DNA of 64,000 bases from Rubrivivax sp. Lineage in GTDB: Bacteria > Pseudomonadota > Gammaproteobacteria > Burkholderiales > Burkholderiaceae_C. The notes under the pieces are model-generated. The model was not told the DNA's origin and did not search any database. It was given only the letters and a program-made list of their open reading frames with translations. This document shows, piece after piece, positions 25,106 to 34,287 of the stretch (position 1 is its first letter; each line of letters begins with the position of its first letter). The DNA is taken from assembly GCA_004210455.1 (NCBI GenBank), contig SEFA01000011.1:34433-98432 (forward strand), in the 5' to 3' direction. Made by a program: the position numbers and the translations under genes.

Positions 25106-25882
25106 ATGACCCTGACCTACATCCTGCTGGTGACATTCGCCGGTGGACTTGCCTCCGTGACGATTGCGGCGATGCTGACGGTCGGCTTGCTGAGCCGCAT
25201 CGTCAAGCATCTGGTGAGTCTGTCGACGGGCGTGCTGCTGTCGACGGCGCTGCTGCATGTGTTGCCGGAGGCGTTCGAGAGCGGGGCGGATCCGCACAAC
25301 CTGTTCCTGGCGCTGCTGGGCGGCTTGATGTTCTTCTTCCTGCTGGAGAAGGCCGAGCTTTACCGGCACACCCATCACCATGAGGGGGATGGGCATCACC
25401 ACCACCATCATTTCGACCAGGAGCAGGCGGGTCGGGGTGGCTTGTCGGTGCTGGTGGGGGATTCGATCCACAACTTCTGCGACGGGATCATCATCGCCGC
25501 GGCTTTCCTGGCGGATCATCACCTGGGCTGGGTCACCGCGATGGCGATCGTGGCGCATGAGATCCCGCAGGAGGTTGGCGACTACATCGTGCTGCTGAAC
25601 GCGGGGTTCTCCCGCAAGAAGGCGCTGTTCTTCAATGCCATCTCGGGCATGGCGGCCGTGATCGGCGGCCTGGTGGGGTATTACGTGGTGGGGCCATGGC
25701 AGCAGCTGTTTCCCTACCTCCTGGTGGCGGCGTCGAGCAGCTTCGTTTATGTCTCGGTCGCCGACCTGATCCCGCAGCTGCAGCGTCGGCTCCCGTGGAA
25801 GGACACCGCGTTGCAGTTGCTGTGGCTGGGCGTGGGGATCGTGTTCGTGCTGATCGTCGTGGGCGGCAAGCACGCCCACTGA
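25106..25882 (+). CDS. ZIP-family divalent metal transporter
   Basis: A 258-residue inner-membrane transporter of the ZIP family, probably for zinc or another divalent metal. About eight hydrophobic helices are seen. Between helices 3 and 4 is a histidine cluster (HTHHH and a run of six His), the usual metal-binding loop. The transport core has DSIHNFCDGIIIAAAF (helix IV) and AHEIPQEVGDYIVLL (helix V), with the H-N and H-E-x-x-x-E ligands. No ribosome-binding site lies between the terminator-like hairpin and the ATG at 25106; a TTG start at 25040 would add 22 residues and put the hairpin inside the coding region. Confidence 0.9.
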   Translation: MTLTYILLVTFAGGLASVTIAAMLTVGLLSRIVKHLVSLSTGVLLSTALLHVLPEAFESGADPHNLFLALLGGLMFFFLLEKAELYRHTHHHEGDGHHHHHHFDQEQAGRGGLSVLVGDSIHNFCDGIIIAAAFLADHHLGWVTAMAIVAHEIPQEVGDYIVLLNAGFSRKKALFFNAISGMAAVIGGLVGYYVVGPWQQLFPYLLVAASSSFVYVSVADLIPQLQRRLPWKDTALQLLWLGVGIVFVLIVVGGKHAH

Positions 25883-25936
25883 GGCGGCCCCACCAAGGCG
25901 GGCCCACCAGGGCGGGCCCCGCCGATCGAGCCATGC

Positions 25937-26389
25937 CTATTGAGCCGCGCCTTCTCCGTGCACCACCAGCACCGGGAAGGCGCAGTGCGACAGCACCTTC
26001 TGCGTCTCGCTGCCGAGCAACAGCGCCTGCAGCCCCCGGCGGCCATGCGTGGCCATCACCAGCAGGTCGGCGTCGACGCGCTTGGCATGTTCGATGATGG
26101 CCTCCCAGGGGTGGAGCGCCTCCACGCTGTGCGCCTCGATCTCCAGGCCTTCCGCCCGCGCCAGCGAGAGCACGTGGGCCAGACGCTCCTGCGCGATGCG
26201 CTCCTGGGCGTCGAAGAACTCCTGCGGCGGCGTCGGCTGCATCTCCGACACGGCGCTGTAGGGGAAGGGTTCCTTCACGCTGATCGCGAACAGCCGGGCG
26301 TTGTGGAACTTTGCCAGCTGGATGGCGGTGGAGATCGCCTTGGCGGTGATGTCGGAACCGTCGGTGGGGATCAGGATGCGCTGGAACAT
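25937..26389 (-). CDS. universal stress protein (UspA family)
   Basis: A 150-residue cytoplasmic UspA-fold protein. It begins MFQRILIPTDGSDITAKAI and contains the ATP-binding pattern G-2x-G-9x-G-S: ATHGRRGLQALLLGSETQKVL followed by CAFPVLVVH. It is therefore of the ATP-binding class. A strong AAGGAGG ribosome-binding site is present upstream. Usp proteins of this kind accumulate under starvation and stress; its partner is unknown. It converges with the ZIP gene. Confidence 0.93.
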   Translation of the reverse strand: MFQRILIPTDGSDITAKAISTAIQLAKFHNARLFAISVKEPFPYSAVSEMQPTPPQEFFDAQERIAQERLAHVLSLARAEGLEIEAHSVEALHPWEAIIEHAKRVDADLLVMATHGRRGLQALLLGSETQKVLSHCAFPVLVVHGEGAAQ

Positions 26390-26596
26390 GGCGAGCCTCC
26401 TTCGAGCGAACGGGGTTGGGCTGGGTGGACCCCATCCCCACCACGGAGGGCGGGGTCAGGGCTTGCCTTCGCAGTCTGACCCTCTCATGGTGCTCGCGCC
26501 TTGCGCAATGTCAATTGGGGCCGGCGTCAGCGTTTGTCAGCCGACGGTTCAGCCTTTTGCGCACCCTCTCGCTCACACTCCCGCTCACCCCCTCGT

Positions 26597-27541
26597 TCAG
26601 CCTTTCGCGAGCGGCAGGCGCGGATTCGCACTCCATTCGCTCCAGGAGCCGGGGTAGAGCCGGCTGCCCGTCAGCCCGGCGTGGTGCATCGCCAGCAGGT
26701 TGTGGCAGGCGGTCACGCCCGATCCGCATTGGTGCACCGTGCCCTCCGCGCCCTGCGGGCCGAGCAGCGCGCGGAATTCCTCGCGCAACTGGGCGGCGGG
26801 CTTGAAGCGGCCCTCCGGCGTCAGGTTGGTCTTGAAGAAGCGGTTCGTCGCGCCCGGGATGTGGCCGGCCTGGGTGTCCAGCGGTTCGACTTCGCCGCGG
26901 AAGCGCTCGCCGGCACGGGCGTCGATCAGGCGCACCCGGCCGAGGCCGGCGAGCAGTTCCTGGGCGGACCAGGGCGTTTCCAGCGGCTCGGCGGGTTCGA
27001 AGGAGGGCGTGGCGCCGGAAACCGGGGTCACCGAGGCGGCGGAAGGCGCGTCCGAGGACACCGCGCCGCCGGCCTGTTGCCAGGCGGCGAATCCGCCGTC
27101 CAGCACCGCCACCTGCGAGTGGCCCAGCCAGCGCAGCATCCACCAGGCGCGTGCCGCGTACATGCCGTCGGCGGCGTCGTAGGCGACGAGCTGCCGGCCC
27201 GGCGTCATGCCGAGCTCCCGCAGACGCGCGGCGAAGGCGTCGCGCTCGGGCAGCGGATGACGGCCGCGGAACGCGCCGAACGCGTCCTGCTTCGGTCCGC
27301 TGAGGTCGCGATCCAGGTGCAGATAGAACGCGCCGGGGACATGGCCGGCTGCATAGGCGCGCTCGCCGGCCGCGGTGTCGGCCAGATCGAAGCGGACATC
27401 GACGATCAGCGGCGGGGACGACGACTGCATCAGCGCCTGCAACCGCTCGACCGTGATCAAGCCGTCAAGACCTGTGCCAACGGCGGCATCCCCGGAGGAC
27501 GTCGAAGGAGAAACCGCGCGGAGTGTCGCTGGAGTCGTCAT
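26597..27541 (-). CDS. sseA: 3-mercaptopyruvate sulfurtransferase (tandem rhodanese)
   Basis: A 314-residue two-domain rhodanese. The N-terminal inactive domain covers residues about 25-160 (VDVRFDL, GHVPGAFYLHLDRDLSG, LVAYDAADGMYAARAWWMLRWLGH). The C-terminal domain ends with the active loop CGSGVTA, cysteine about 272, the form typical of SseA/mercaptopyruvate sulfurtransferase rather than thiosulfate rhodanese (CRKGVTA). It would transfer sulfane sulfur from 3-mercaptopyruvate to a thiophilic acceptor. A Gly/Ala/Ser-rich linker lies at about 155-180. The upstream EamA gene on the same strand ends 16 bases before its start. Confidence 0.9.
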   Translation of the reverse strand: MTTPATLRAVSPSTSSGDAAVGTGLDGLITVERLQALMQSSSPPLIVDVRFDLADTAAGERAYAAGHVPGAFYLHLDRDLSGPKQDAFGAFRGRHPLPERDAFAARLRELGMTPGRQLVAYDAADGMYAARAWWMLRWLGHSQVAVLDGGFAAWQQAGGAVSSDAPSAASVTPVSGATPSFEPAEPLETPWSAQELLAGLGRVRLIDARAGERFRGEVEPLDTQAGHIPGATNRFFKTNLTPEGRFKPAAQLREEFRALLGPQGAEGTVHQCGSGVTACHNLLAMHHAGLTGSRLYPGSWSEWSANPRLPLAKG

Positions 27542-27557
27542 GGGTCGTCAGGGCCGT

Positions 27558-28454
27558 TCAAGATTCCTGGACAGAATGCTGGGCGTCCTTGGGCGTGTTC
27601 CGGGCGCGCAGCAGCGTCGCCCCCAGGCCCGCGACGACGATCAGCGCGATGCCGATCCACGACAGCAGTCCCAGCAGGTCACCGAAGATCAGCACACCAT
27701 ACAACGCCGAGAATACGATGCCCAGGTACTGCAGCGACGCGTTCACCAGCGGCTTGCCGGTGCCGTAGGCCCGCGTCATCAGCAACTGCGCTCCCGTGGC
27801 CAGCACGCCGACGGCCAGCAGCAGCGCCGCGCCGGTCCAGGTGTGGCCGTGCCAGCCGCCGTGCGACACGATCGTCGTCAGCGCCCCGGCGACCACGCCG
27901 CCCATCGAGAAGTAGAAGACGATGCGGAATTCCGGCTCCCCCGCGCGACCCAGCGAGGTCACCTGCAGGTAGGCCATCGCCGACAGCATCCCGGAGGCCA
28001 GTCCGGCCAGCGCGTGCCAGACCTGCTGGTCCTCCATCGCCGGCTGCAGCACCAGCCCGACGCCGACGAAACCCAGCAGCACCGTCACGATCAGCCGCGG
28101 ATCGACCTTGGCCGCGCCCATCAGCACCGCGCCGCCGATCAGGAACAGCGCCATCCACACCGAGGACATGTAATTCAGCGTCATCGCCGTCGCCAGCGGC
28201 AGCTTGCTGATCGCGAAGAACCACAGCGACAGCGCGATCACCCCGGACAGGCTGCGCCAGAAGTGCATCGCCGGCACGGACGTCTTCAGCGACAGCCCCT
28301 TCGCCCGCGACAGCGCGAACAGGAACAGCGTGCCGACCAGGCCGCGGTACATGACGATCTCGCCCGCGCCGTAGTAGACCGAAGCCAACTTGACGCAGAC
28401 ACCCATGGTGGCGAACAGCAGGGTCGCCAGGACCATCAGCAGGGGGGCAGACAT
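27558..28454 (-). CDS. EamA/DMT-family transporter
   Basis: A 298-residue inner-membrane protein with ten predicted helices arranged as two EamA repeats, of the drug/metabolite transporter superfamily. The first repeat includes LMVLATLLFATMGVCVKLA and YRGLVGTLFLFAL; the second includes WTGAALLLAVGVLATGAQLLMTRAY and LQYLGIVFSALYGVLIFGD. The start is the ATG at 28454, where the hydrophobic N-terminus begins. Substrate is unknown. It is just upstream of sseA, which it could share a transcript with. Confidence 0.9.
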   Translation of the reverse strand: MSAPLLMVLATLLFATMGVCVKLASVYYGAGEIVMYRGLVGTLFLFALSRAKGLSLKTSVPAMHFWRSLSGVIALSLWFFAISKLPLATAMTLNYMSSVWMALFLIGGAVLMGAAKVDPRLIVTVLLGFVGVGLVLQPAMEDQQVWHALAGLASGMLSAMAYLQVTSLGRAGEPEFRIVFYFSMGGVVAGALTTIVSHGGWHGHTWTGAALLLAVGVLATGAQLLMTRAYGTGKPLVNASLQYLGIVFSALYGVLIFGDLLGLLSWIGIALIVVAGLGATLLRARNTPKDAQHSVQES

Positions 28455-28511
28455 GGCGACGATTCTCGCGCCGAAGGTCGGTCCGACCTGGCGCGGGAAG
28501 CCGCAAAAGCG

Positions 28512-28535
28512 AACGCCCCGCAAGAGCGGGGCGTT
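28512..28535. terminator. hairpin after the Rieske oxygenase gene
   Basis: AACGCCCCGC (28512-28521), loop AAGA and GCGGGGCGTT (28526-28535), a 10-bp perfect stem in the gap between the Rieske gene end and the EamA gene start on the same strand. Confidence 0.75.
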
Positions 28536-28556
28536 GTGCGCACCGGAGTCGCGCTG

Positions 28557-29714
28557 TCAGCGCTTCATCAGCCCCCGGTACCACTCGTGGAAGTGCTTCA
28601 TGCCGTCTTCCATCGGCGTCTGGTACGGACCGACCTCGTTGTCGCCCCGCTCCATCAGCGCCTTGCGGCCGGCGTCCATGCGCAGCGCGATCTCGTCGTC
28701 CTCGACGCAGGTTTCCATGTAGGCGGCCTGCTGGGCGTCGATCATGTCGCGCTCGAAGGCGATGACCTCTTCCGGGTAATAGAACTCGACGATGTTGGTC
28801 GTCTTCTGCGGTCCCTTGGGGAACAGCGTCGACACCACCAGCACGTTGGGGTACCACTCCACCATGATGTTGGGGTAGTAGGTCATCCAGATCGCGCCCT
28901 GGTCCGGCGACTGGCCGCCGGAGAAGCCCAGCACCTGGTCGTGCCATCTGGCGTAGACCTCGGAACCCGGCTTCTCCAGCGCCTTGTTCACGCCCACCGT
29001 CTGCACCGAGTAGTCCCGGCCGAATTCCCATGCCAGGTCGTCGCAGGTGACGAAGTGGCCCAGACCGGGGTGGAACGGGCCGACGTGGTAATCCTCCAGA
29101 TAGACCTCGATGAAGGTCTTCCAGTTGTAGTCGCACTCGTGGACGTGGACCTTGTCGAGCTGGTAGCCGCTGAAGTCCAGCGCGCCGCGCGGACCCAGGC
29201 CCGCCAGGTCGGCGGCGATGTCCCGGCCGTTGTCCTCGAACAGCAGGCCGTTCCACTCGCGGATCTTGTAGCGGTTCAGGTGCAGGCAGGGGTCCTGCTT
29301 GAAGTGCGGCGCGCCGACCAGTTCGCCCTTGAGGTCGTAGGTCCAGCGGTGCAGCGGGCAGACGATGTTGCTCCGCGTGTTGCCGCGCCCCCGCAGCATC
29401 ACCGCCTGCCGGTGACGGCAGACGTTGGAGATCAGTTCCAGCCCTTGCGCGCTGCGCACGAGGGCACGGCCTTCGCCTTCCTGGGGCAGGGCGTAATAGT
29501 CGCCGACCTCGGGCACGGCGAGCGCGTGGCCGAGGTAGCGGGGGCCGTGCTGGAAGATCAGTTCCTGTTCGCGGCGGAACAGGTCCTCGTCGAAGTAGGA
29601 AGTGACCGGTAGCTGGGGATGGCTGGCGGCGGGGGTGCCTGCCGTGCCGGTGCTGGTGCCGGTGCTGGTGCCGGTGCGTTCAAGCGCGCTGAGAGGGATG
29701 CTCAGGTCGGACAT
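28557..29714 (-). CDS. Rieske non-heme iron oxygenase, alpha subunit
   Basis: A 385-residue ring-hydroxylating or demethylase-type oxygenase. The Rieske 2Fe-2S motif is C-R-H at CRHRQAV and C-P-L-H at CPLHRWTYDLKG. The catalytic mononuclear iron ligands are in VYLEDYHVGPFHPGL (His, His) with a late Asp (VEDDEIALRMDAGR). The overall layout resembles the choline monooxygenase/carnitine oxygenase branch. A TG-repeat (TSTGTSTGTAGT) near residue 15 comes from short GT-rich repeats at about 29640-29680. The start is the ATG at 29714. No reductase gene is adjacent, so electron supply must come from elsewhere. Substrate is unknown. Confidence 0.88.
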   Translation of the reverse strand: MSDLSIPLSALERTGTSTGTSTGTAGTPAASHPQLPVTSYFDEDLFRREQELIFQHGPRYLGHALAVPEVGDYYALPQEGEGRALVRSAQGLELISNVCRHRQAVMLRGRGNTRSNIVCPLHRWTYDLKGELVGAPHFKQDPCLHLNRYKIREWNGLLFEDNGRDIAADLAGLGPRGALDFSGYQLDKVHVHECDYNWKTFIEVYLEDYHVGPFHPGLGHFVTCDDLAWEFGRDYSVQTVGVNKALEKPGSEVYARWHDQVLGFSGGQSPDQGAIWMTYYPNIMVEWYPNVLVVSTLFPKGPQKTTNIVEFYYPEEVIAFERDMIDAQQAAYMETCVEDDEIALRMDAGRKALMERGDNEVGPYQTPMEDGMKHFHEWYRGLMKR

Positions 29715-29756
29715 GATCCAAGAGGGTCTCCAAGACTCCAATGTCAACCGTGAATG

Positions 29757-29794
29757 AAAAACCCGCCGGACCCCTTTTAGGGCATGGTGGCGGG
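29757..29794 (-). terminator. hairpin plus U5 in the Rieske gene leader (attenuator candidate)
   Basis: Read on the minus strand: CCCGCC (29794-29789), 21 bases, GGCGGG (29767-29762), then five T (29761-29757). This is a Rho-independent-type terminator 43 bases before the Rieske start codon. The opposite strand carries the divergent xseB gene, so no minus-strand gene lies upstream for it to end. The loop contains ATGCCCTAA, a Met-Pro-stop reading frame. Confidence 0.6.
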
Positions 29795-29972
29795 CAAAGG
29801 AACCGGTGATTGTACCCGGCCCATCTCCAGAGGGGAAATCGCTGGGTGTCAAGCTTTACCCAGCCCTGTGAAACACCCGCTGACGCCTGTGGCGGCGCGC
29901 TCACATCCCCCGACGGTCGGAAGGCGGACGGGGTAGTGACGGTGCTTACAATCAGCCTTTTCGCGTTTTGAA

Positions 29973-30230
29973 ATGAGCAAGCCTTCCGCCAGCGCCAAAT
30001 CGGCGCCATCCACGATCCAGGAGGAGCCCGCGAGCTATGAGCTCGCGGTCGAGGAACTGGAACGTCTGGTCCAGGCCATGGAAGCCGGCCAACTGCCGCT
30101 GGACCAGCTGCTGGCCAGCTACCAGCGGGGGGCCGCCTTGCTCAAATACTGCCGTACGCGACTTCAGGCCGTCGAACAACAAGTACAGGTCATTGAAGGT
30201 GGCGGCGCGCAGGCTTGGGGAGATGAATAA
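29973..30230 (+). CDS. xseB: exodeoxyribonuclease VII small subunit
   Basis: An 85-residue protein matching Xse[45 protein letters not shown] is the full conserved helical hairpin. With XseA it forms exonuclease VII, which degrades ssDNA to acid-soluble oligonucleotides. An N-terminal Ser/Ala/Lys stretch of about 18 residues precedes the domain. It begins the usual proteobacterial xseB-ispA-dxs gene order; ispA starts at the very next base. Confidence 0.95.
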   Translation: MSKPSASAKSAPSTIQEEPASYELAVEELERLVQAMEAGQLPLDQLLASYQRGAALLKYCRTRLQAVEQQVQVIEGGGAQAWGDE

Positions 30231-31118
30231 GTGGATGCAGGGGTTTTCGAGACTTGGGTGAGGCAATCGCTCGAGGAAGTCGAGCGGTCGCTCGAGGCCT
30301 GGGTGCCCGAAGCGGCGCCGGCGGGTCTGGGCGTGGCCATGCGTTATGCCGTGCTCGGGGCGGGCAAGCGCCTGCGCCCGCTGCTGGTGCTGGCCGCGGC
30401 CGACGCCGCCGGCGGGCAGCGCGAGGCCGCGATGCGGGCGGCGTGCGCGGTGGAGCTGATCCACGCGTACTCGCTGGCGCACGACGACATGCCGTGCATG
30501 GACAACGATGTCCTGCGCCGAGGCAAGCCGACGCTGCATGTGCAGTATGGCGAGGCCCAGGCGATGCTGGCCGGCGATGCGATGCAGGCGCTGGCCTTCG
30601 ACGTGCTGACTCCGGACGAGGGCGTCGCGCCCGCGCTGCAGGCCAGGCTGTGCCGGCTGCTGGCGCGCGCCAGCGGCTATGACGGCATGGCCGGCGGCCA
30701 GGCGATCGACCTGGCCAGCATCGGCAAGCCGCTGGACGAGGCCTCGCTGCGCGACATGCACCGCCGCAAGACCGGCGTGCTGCTGCAGGCCAGCGTGCTG
30801 ATGGGCGCGGCCTGCGGCGAACTGACGCCGGCCGCCTGGGAGTCGCTGAGCCGTTACGGCGCCGCGATCGGCCTGGCCTTCCAGGTCGTCGACGACATCC
30901 TGGACGTGACCCAGGACAGCGACGTGCTGGGCAAGACCGCCGGCAAGGATCAGGACAACAACAAGCCGACCTACGTCAGCGTGCTGGGCCTGGAGCCCGC
31001 CCGCGCGTACGCGCTCCGCCTGCGGGACGAGGCGCATCAGGCGCTGGCCGGCAGCGGCCTGGCCGACACCGCCTGGCTCAGCCTGCTGGCTGACAAGGTG
31101 GTCGAGCGCGACAACTGA
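30231..31118 (+). CDS. ispA: farnesyl diphosphate synthase (IspA)
   Basis: A 295-residue E-isoprenyl diphosphate synthase that condenses dimethylallyl and geranyl diphosphates with IPP to farnesyl diphosphate. The first aspartate-rich motif DDMPCMDND starts at about residue 85 and the second, DDILDVTQD, at about 221; GAGKRLRP, GGQAIDL and KTAGKDQDNNKPTY are also present. The start is a GTG at the base after the xseB stop; no in-frame ATG gives the family N-terminus. It feeds ubiquinone, undecaprenyl and hopanoid synthesis and is fed by dxs, next downstream. Confidence 0.95.
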   Translation: MDAGVFETWVRQSLEEVERSLEAWVPEAAPAGLGVAMRYAVLGAGKRLRPLLVLAAADAAGGQREAAMRAACAVELIHAYSLAHDDMPCMDNDVLRRGKPTLHVQYGEAQAMLAGDAMQALAFDVLTPDEGVAPALQARLCRLLARASGYDGMAGGQAIDLASIGKPLDEASLRDMHRRKTGVLLQASVLMGAACGELTPAAWESLSRYGAAIGLAFQVVDDILDVTQDSDVLGKTAGKDQDNNKPTYVSVLGLEPARAYALRLRDEAHQALAGSGLADTAWLSLLADKVVERDN

Positions 31119-31178
31119 CATCCGGCTCGGATCCCGCAGGGATCCGGTCGGGATGCGACGACAAGGAGAGGCGACGCC

Positions 31179-33152
31179 ATGAGCGAGAACCCATCGAACG
31201 CCACGAACGCGACGACCGCGCAGACGCTGCTGTCCACCATCGAGAGCCCCGCGGACGTGCGCCGGCTGTCGCGCGGCCAGCTGCCGCAGCTGGCGGACGA
31301 GGTCCGCGCGCACATCCTCAACAGCGTGTCCAAGACCGGCGGCCACCTGTCGTCGAACCTGGGCACCGTGGAGATGACGGTCGCGCTGCATTACGTCTAC
31401 GACACGCCGCGTGACCGGCTGGTGTGGGACGTGGGTCACCAGACCTACCCGCACAAGATCCTGACCGGCCGCCGCGACGCGATGGCGACGCTGCGCCAGC
31501 AGGGCGGCATCTCGGGCTTCCCGCGCCGCGACGAGAGCGAGTACGACACGTTCGGCACCGCGCACTCCAGCACCTCGATCTCGGCCGCGCACGGCATGGC
31601 GATGGCGGCCCGGATCAAGGGCGAGTCGCGCCGCGTGGTCGCGATCATCGGCGACGGCGCGATGACCGCCGGCATGGCCTTCGAGGCGCTCAACAACGCC
31701 GGCGTCGCCCACGGTGGACTGCTCGGCGACGTGCTGGTGATCCTGAACGACAACGACATGTCGATCAGCCCGCCGGTGGGCGCGCTGAACAAGTATTTCA
31801 CCCGGCTCATGAGCGGCAAGTTCTACGCCGCGGCGCGCGAAGGCGCGAAGTCGGTGCTCAAGCACACGCCGCTGTACGAGTTCGCCCGCCGCTTCGAGGA
31901 GCACACCAAGGGCATGTTCGTGCCCGGGACCATCTTCGAGGAATTCGGCTTCAACTACGTCGGCCCGATCGACGGGCACGACCTGGACGCACTGATCCCG
32001 ACGCTGGAGAACCTGCGCGACAAGAAGGGCCCGCAGTTCCTTCACCTGGTCACGCGCAAGGGCCAGGGCTACAAGCTGGCGGAAGCCGACCCGGTCAAGT
32101 ACCACGGCCCGACGCCGTTCAACCCGGCCGAAGGCATCAAGCCCTCGACCGTGCCGGCGAAGAAGACCTTCACGACGGTGTTCGGCGACTGGCTGTGCGA
32201 CATGGCCGAGGCCGATCCCACGCTGGTCGGCATCACGCCGGCGATGCGCGAGGGCTCGGGCATGGTCGAGTTCCACAAGCGTTTCCCGACGCGGTACTAC
32301 GACGTCGGCATCGCCGAGCAGCATGCGGTGACCTTCGCCGGCGGCCTGGCCTGCGAAGGCTTGCGGCCGGTGGTGGCGATCTATTCGACCTTCCTGCAGC
32401 GCGGCTACGACCAGCTGGTCCACGACGTGGCGCTGCAGAACCTGCCGGTGCTGTTCGCGCTGGACCGGGCGGGCCTGGTCGGCGCCGACGGCGCCACGCA
32501 TGCCGGCAACTACGACATCGCCTTCACGCGCTGCATTCCGAACATGAGCGTGATCACGCCGTCGGACGAGAACGAGTGCCGCCAGGCCCTCTACACCGGC
32601 CACCTGCACGACGGCCCGGTGACGGTCCGTTATCCGCGTGGGGCAGGCGTCGGCGCGGAGATCAGGAAGGAGATGGTCGCGCTGCCCTGGGGCAAGGGCG
32701 AGATGCGCCGGACCTCGTCGCTGCCGTCGACCGGCGGCCGCGGCGCGGCCCATGCGCCTCATGGACCACGGGTGGCGATCCTCGCCTTCGGCACGCTGCT
32801 GCATCCGGCGCTGAAGGCGGCGGAGGCGCTCGACGCGAGCGTGGCCAACATGCGTTTCGTGAAGCCGCTGGACGTCGAGCTGGTCAAGGAACTGGCCCGC
32901 ACGCACGACGCGCTGGTGACCGTCGAGGACGGTTGCGTCATGGGCGGCGCCGGCAGTGCCGTGCTGGAAGCGCTGCAGGCCGAAGGCCTGTCGCTGCCCG
33001 TGCTGCAACTCGGCCTGCCCGACGAGTACGTCGAACACGGCGAACCGGGCAAGCTCATGTCGCAATGCGGCCTGGATGCGGCCGGCATCGAGCGCTCGAT
33101 CCGCGAGCGCTTCCTGTCGACCGTGGCGCCGGTGGCGATCAAGGTCGCCTGA
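31179..33152 (+). CDS. dxs: 1-deoxy-D-xylulose-5-phosphate synthase
   Basis: A 657-residue thiamine-diphosphate enzyme that condenses pyruvate and glyceraldehyde-3-phosphate to DXP, the entry step of the MEP isoprenoid pathway. Signatures: [12 protein letters not shown] and [11 protein letters not shown] with [15 protein letters not shown] near the N-terminus, the TPP motif GDGAMTAG...[13 protein letters not shown], then [15 protein letters not shown] and the transketolase C domain. An AAGGAGAGG site is upstream. A short insertion ([17 protein letters not shown], about residue 515) is slightly longer than usual. It is part of xseB-ispA-dxs. Confidence 0.97.
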   Translation: MSENPSNATNATTAQTLLSTIESPADVRRLSRGQLPQLADEVRAHILNSVSKTGGHLSSNLGTVEMTVALHYVYDTPRDRLVWDVGHQTYPHKILTGRRDAMATLRQQGGISGFPRRDESEYDTFGTAHSSTSISAAHGMAMAARIKGESRRVVAIIGDGAMTAGMAFEALNNAGVAHGGLLGDVLVILNDNDMSISPPVGALNKYFTRLMSGKFYAAAREGAKSVLKHTPLYEFARRFEEHTKGMFVPGTIFEEFGFNYVGPIDGHDLDALIPTLENLRDKKGPQFLHLVTRKGQGYKLAEADPVKYHGPTPFNPAEGIKPSTVPAKKTFTTVFGDWLCDMAEADPTLVGITPAMREGSGMVEFHKRFPTRYYDVGIAEQHAVTFAGGLACEGLRPVVAIYSTFLQRGYDQLVHDVALQNLPVLFALDRAGLVGADGATHAGNYDIAFTRCIPNMSVITPSDENECRQALYTGHLHDGPVTVRYPRGAGVGAEIRKEMVALPWGKGEMRRTSSLPSTGGRGAAHAPHGPRVAILAFGTLLHPALKAAEALDASVANMRFVKPLDVELVKELARTHDALVTVEDGCVMGGAGSAVLEALQAEGLSLPVLQLGLPDEYVEHGEPGKLMSQCGLDAAGIERSIRERFLSTVAPVAIKVA

Positions 33153-33185
33153 GCCAAGGTCGCCTGAGCGCGTTGCGCTCCCTCG

Positions 33186-33217
33186 AACGGCGCTGGTCTC
33201 GCGGTCAGCGCCGTTTT
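33186..33217. terminator. terminator after dxs
   Basis: AACGGCGCTG (33186-33195) and CAGCGCCGTT (33206-33215) form a perfect 10-bp stem followed by TTTT, 34 bases after the dxs stop. The right arm overlaps the last codons of the convergent lysR gene. Confidence 0.75.
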
Positions 33218-34140
33218 GCTTTGCCGGCGCCGTGCTGACTCGCCATCGCGGGCGCGAGCGCACGTTTCACCGCATCGATGAAGTCCTGCGTCAGCGCATG
33301 CGCGGCCCGGTGCAGCGGCCACAGCGCCTGGATGCGGAATGGCACCGATACCGAGAACGGACGCAGGTGCAGATCCGGTCCGGCACAGGCCCTCGCGGTC
33401 AACGGATTCACGAGCGCGATGCCCAGGTTTTTCTGAACCAGCGCGCACACGGCGATCGCGCTGTGTGTCTCCATCTGCGCACGACGCCGCACGCCGGCAC
33501 TTGCAAAGATCGCGTCGAACTGGCGGCGATAGGGGTCCTCGGCCGACAGGCTGACGAAGCGTTCGCCCTCGAAGTGCTGCGGGGTCAGGACCTGTCGTTC
33601 CAGCAGGCGATGACCGGCGGGCAGCACGCAGACTTCGTCGAGCTCGGCCAGCGTTTCGCTGCGCGTGCCGGGCACGGTGGTGGGGACCTCGCTCAGGCCG
33701 ATGTCGAAGCGCTGCGCGGCCATCCATTCCTCGAGCAGCGGCGACTCCTGCGGCGTCAGCGTCAGTTCCGCCTGCGGATGCCGGGCGAGCCAGTCGGCGC
33801 TGGCGGCCGGCAGCAGCGCGTGCGCCAGCGCCGGGAGGGTCAGGACGCGCAGGCGCTCATCCTCGGCGCGCCCCAGCGACTGGGCGCGGGCGACCACCTG
33901 CTCCAGGCCCTGGTAGGCGCGCTGGACTTCATCGAACAGGGCCAGCGCGCGCGCCGTCGGGCGCAGCCGCCCCGCCGTGCGCTCGAACAGCGCGTAGCCG
34001 AGCAGCGATTCCATCCGCGCGAGTTCCCGGCTGACCGTGGGCTGGGAGGTGAACAGCAGTTCCGCGGCGCCGGTCACGCTGCCCGCAGTCATGACCGCGC
34101 GGAAGACTTCGATGTGGCGGTGCGTGATGGGGAGGGCCAT
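33205..34140 (-). CDS. lysR: LysR-family regulator, probably LysR of lysA
   Basis: A 311-residue LysR-type regulator. The N-terminal winged HTH is VFRAVMTAGSVTGAAELLFTSQPTVSRELARMESLLGYALFERT; residues about 95-300 form the effector-binding domain. The gene is divergent from lysA, the arrangement seen for E. coli LysR, which senses diaminopimelate and activates lysA. The intergenic region contains a perfect 8-bp inverted repeat consistent with a LysR operator. Assignment to lysine control is from context. Confidence 0.85.
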   Translation of the reverse strand: MALPITHRHIEVFRAVMTAGSVTGAAELLFTSQPTVSRELARMESLLGYALFERTAGRLRPTARALALFDEVQRAYQGLEQVVARAQSLGRAEDERLRVLTLPALAHALLPAASADWLARHPQAELTLTPQESPLLEEWMAAQRFDIGLSEVPTTVPGTRSETLAELDEVCVLPAGHRLLERQVLTPQHFEGERFVSLSAEDPYRRQFDAIFASAGVRRRAQMETHSAIAVCALVQKNLGIALVNPLTARACAGPDLHLRPFSVSVPFRIQALWPLHRAAHALTQDFIDAVKRALAPAMASQHGAGKAKRR

Positions 34141-34147
34141 CCCGACA

Positions 34148-34205
34148 GCATATCAGCGCATATCAATAATGAATTCAATCGGCAAAACAAAGCATTTGAT
34201 TGAAT
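34148..34205. promoter_or_regulatory. lysR-lysA operator candidates
   Basis: A perfect inverted repeat ATTCAATC (34173-34180) and GATTGAAT (34198-34205) with a 17-base spacer lies between the divergent genes; it is of the T-N11-A-like symmetric type LysR proteins bind. Just left of it are two direct copies of GCATATCA (34148-34155, 34158-34165). The stretch is distinctly A/T rich. Confidence 0.6.
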
Positions 34206-34287
34206 ACGGCGTCCGGTGGATGCTTGCGGCAGTTCCAGGATGTCCCCGCCCGGAGGGCATCCGCGCCATCCCCTGAAGGATCCCGAC

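Noticed and set aside
29952..33263. 1103-codon open frame on the minus strand opposite xseB, ispA and dxs
   Set aside because: It is antisense to three well-recognised genes, has low-complexity R/A/H/Q-rich translation and no domain; it arises from high G+C third positions.
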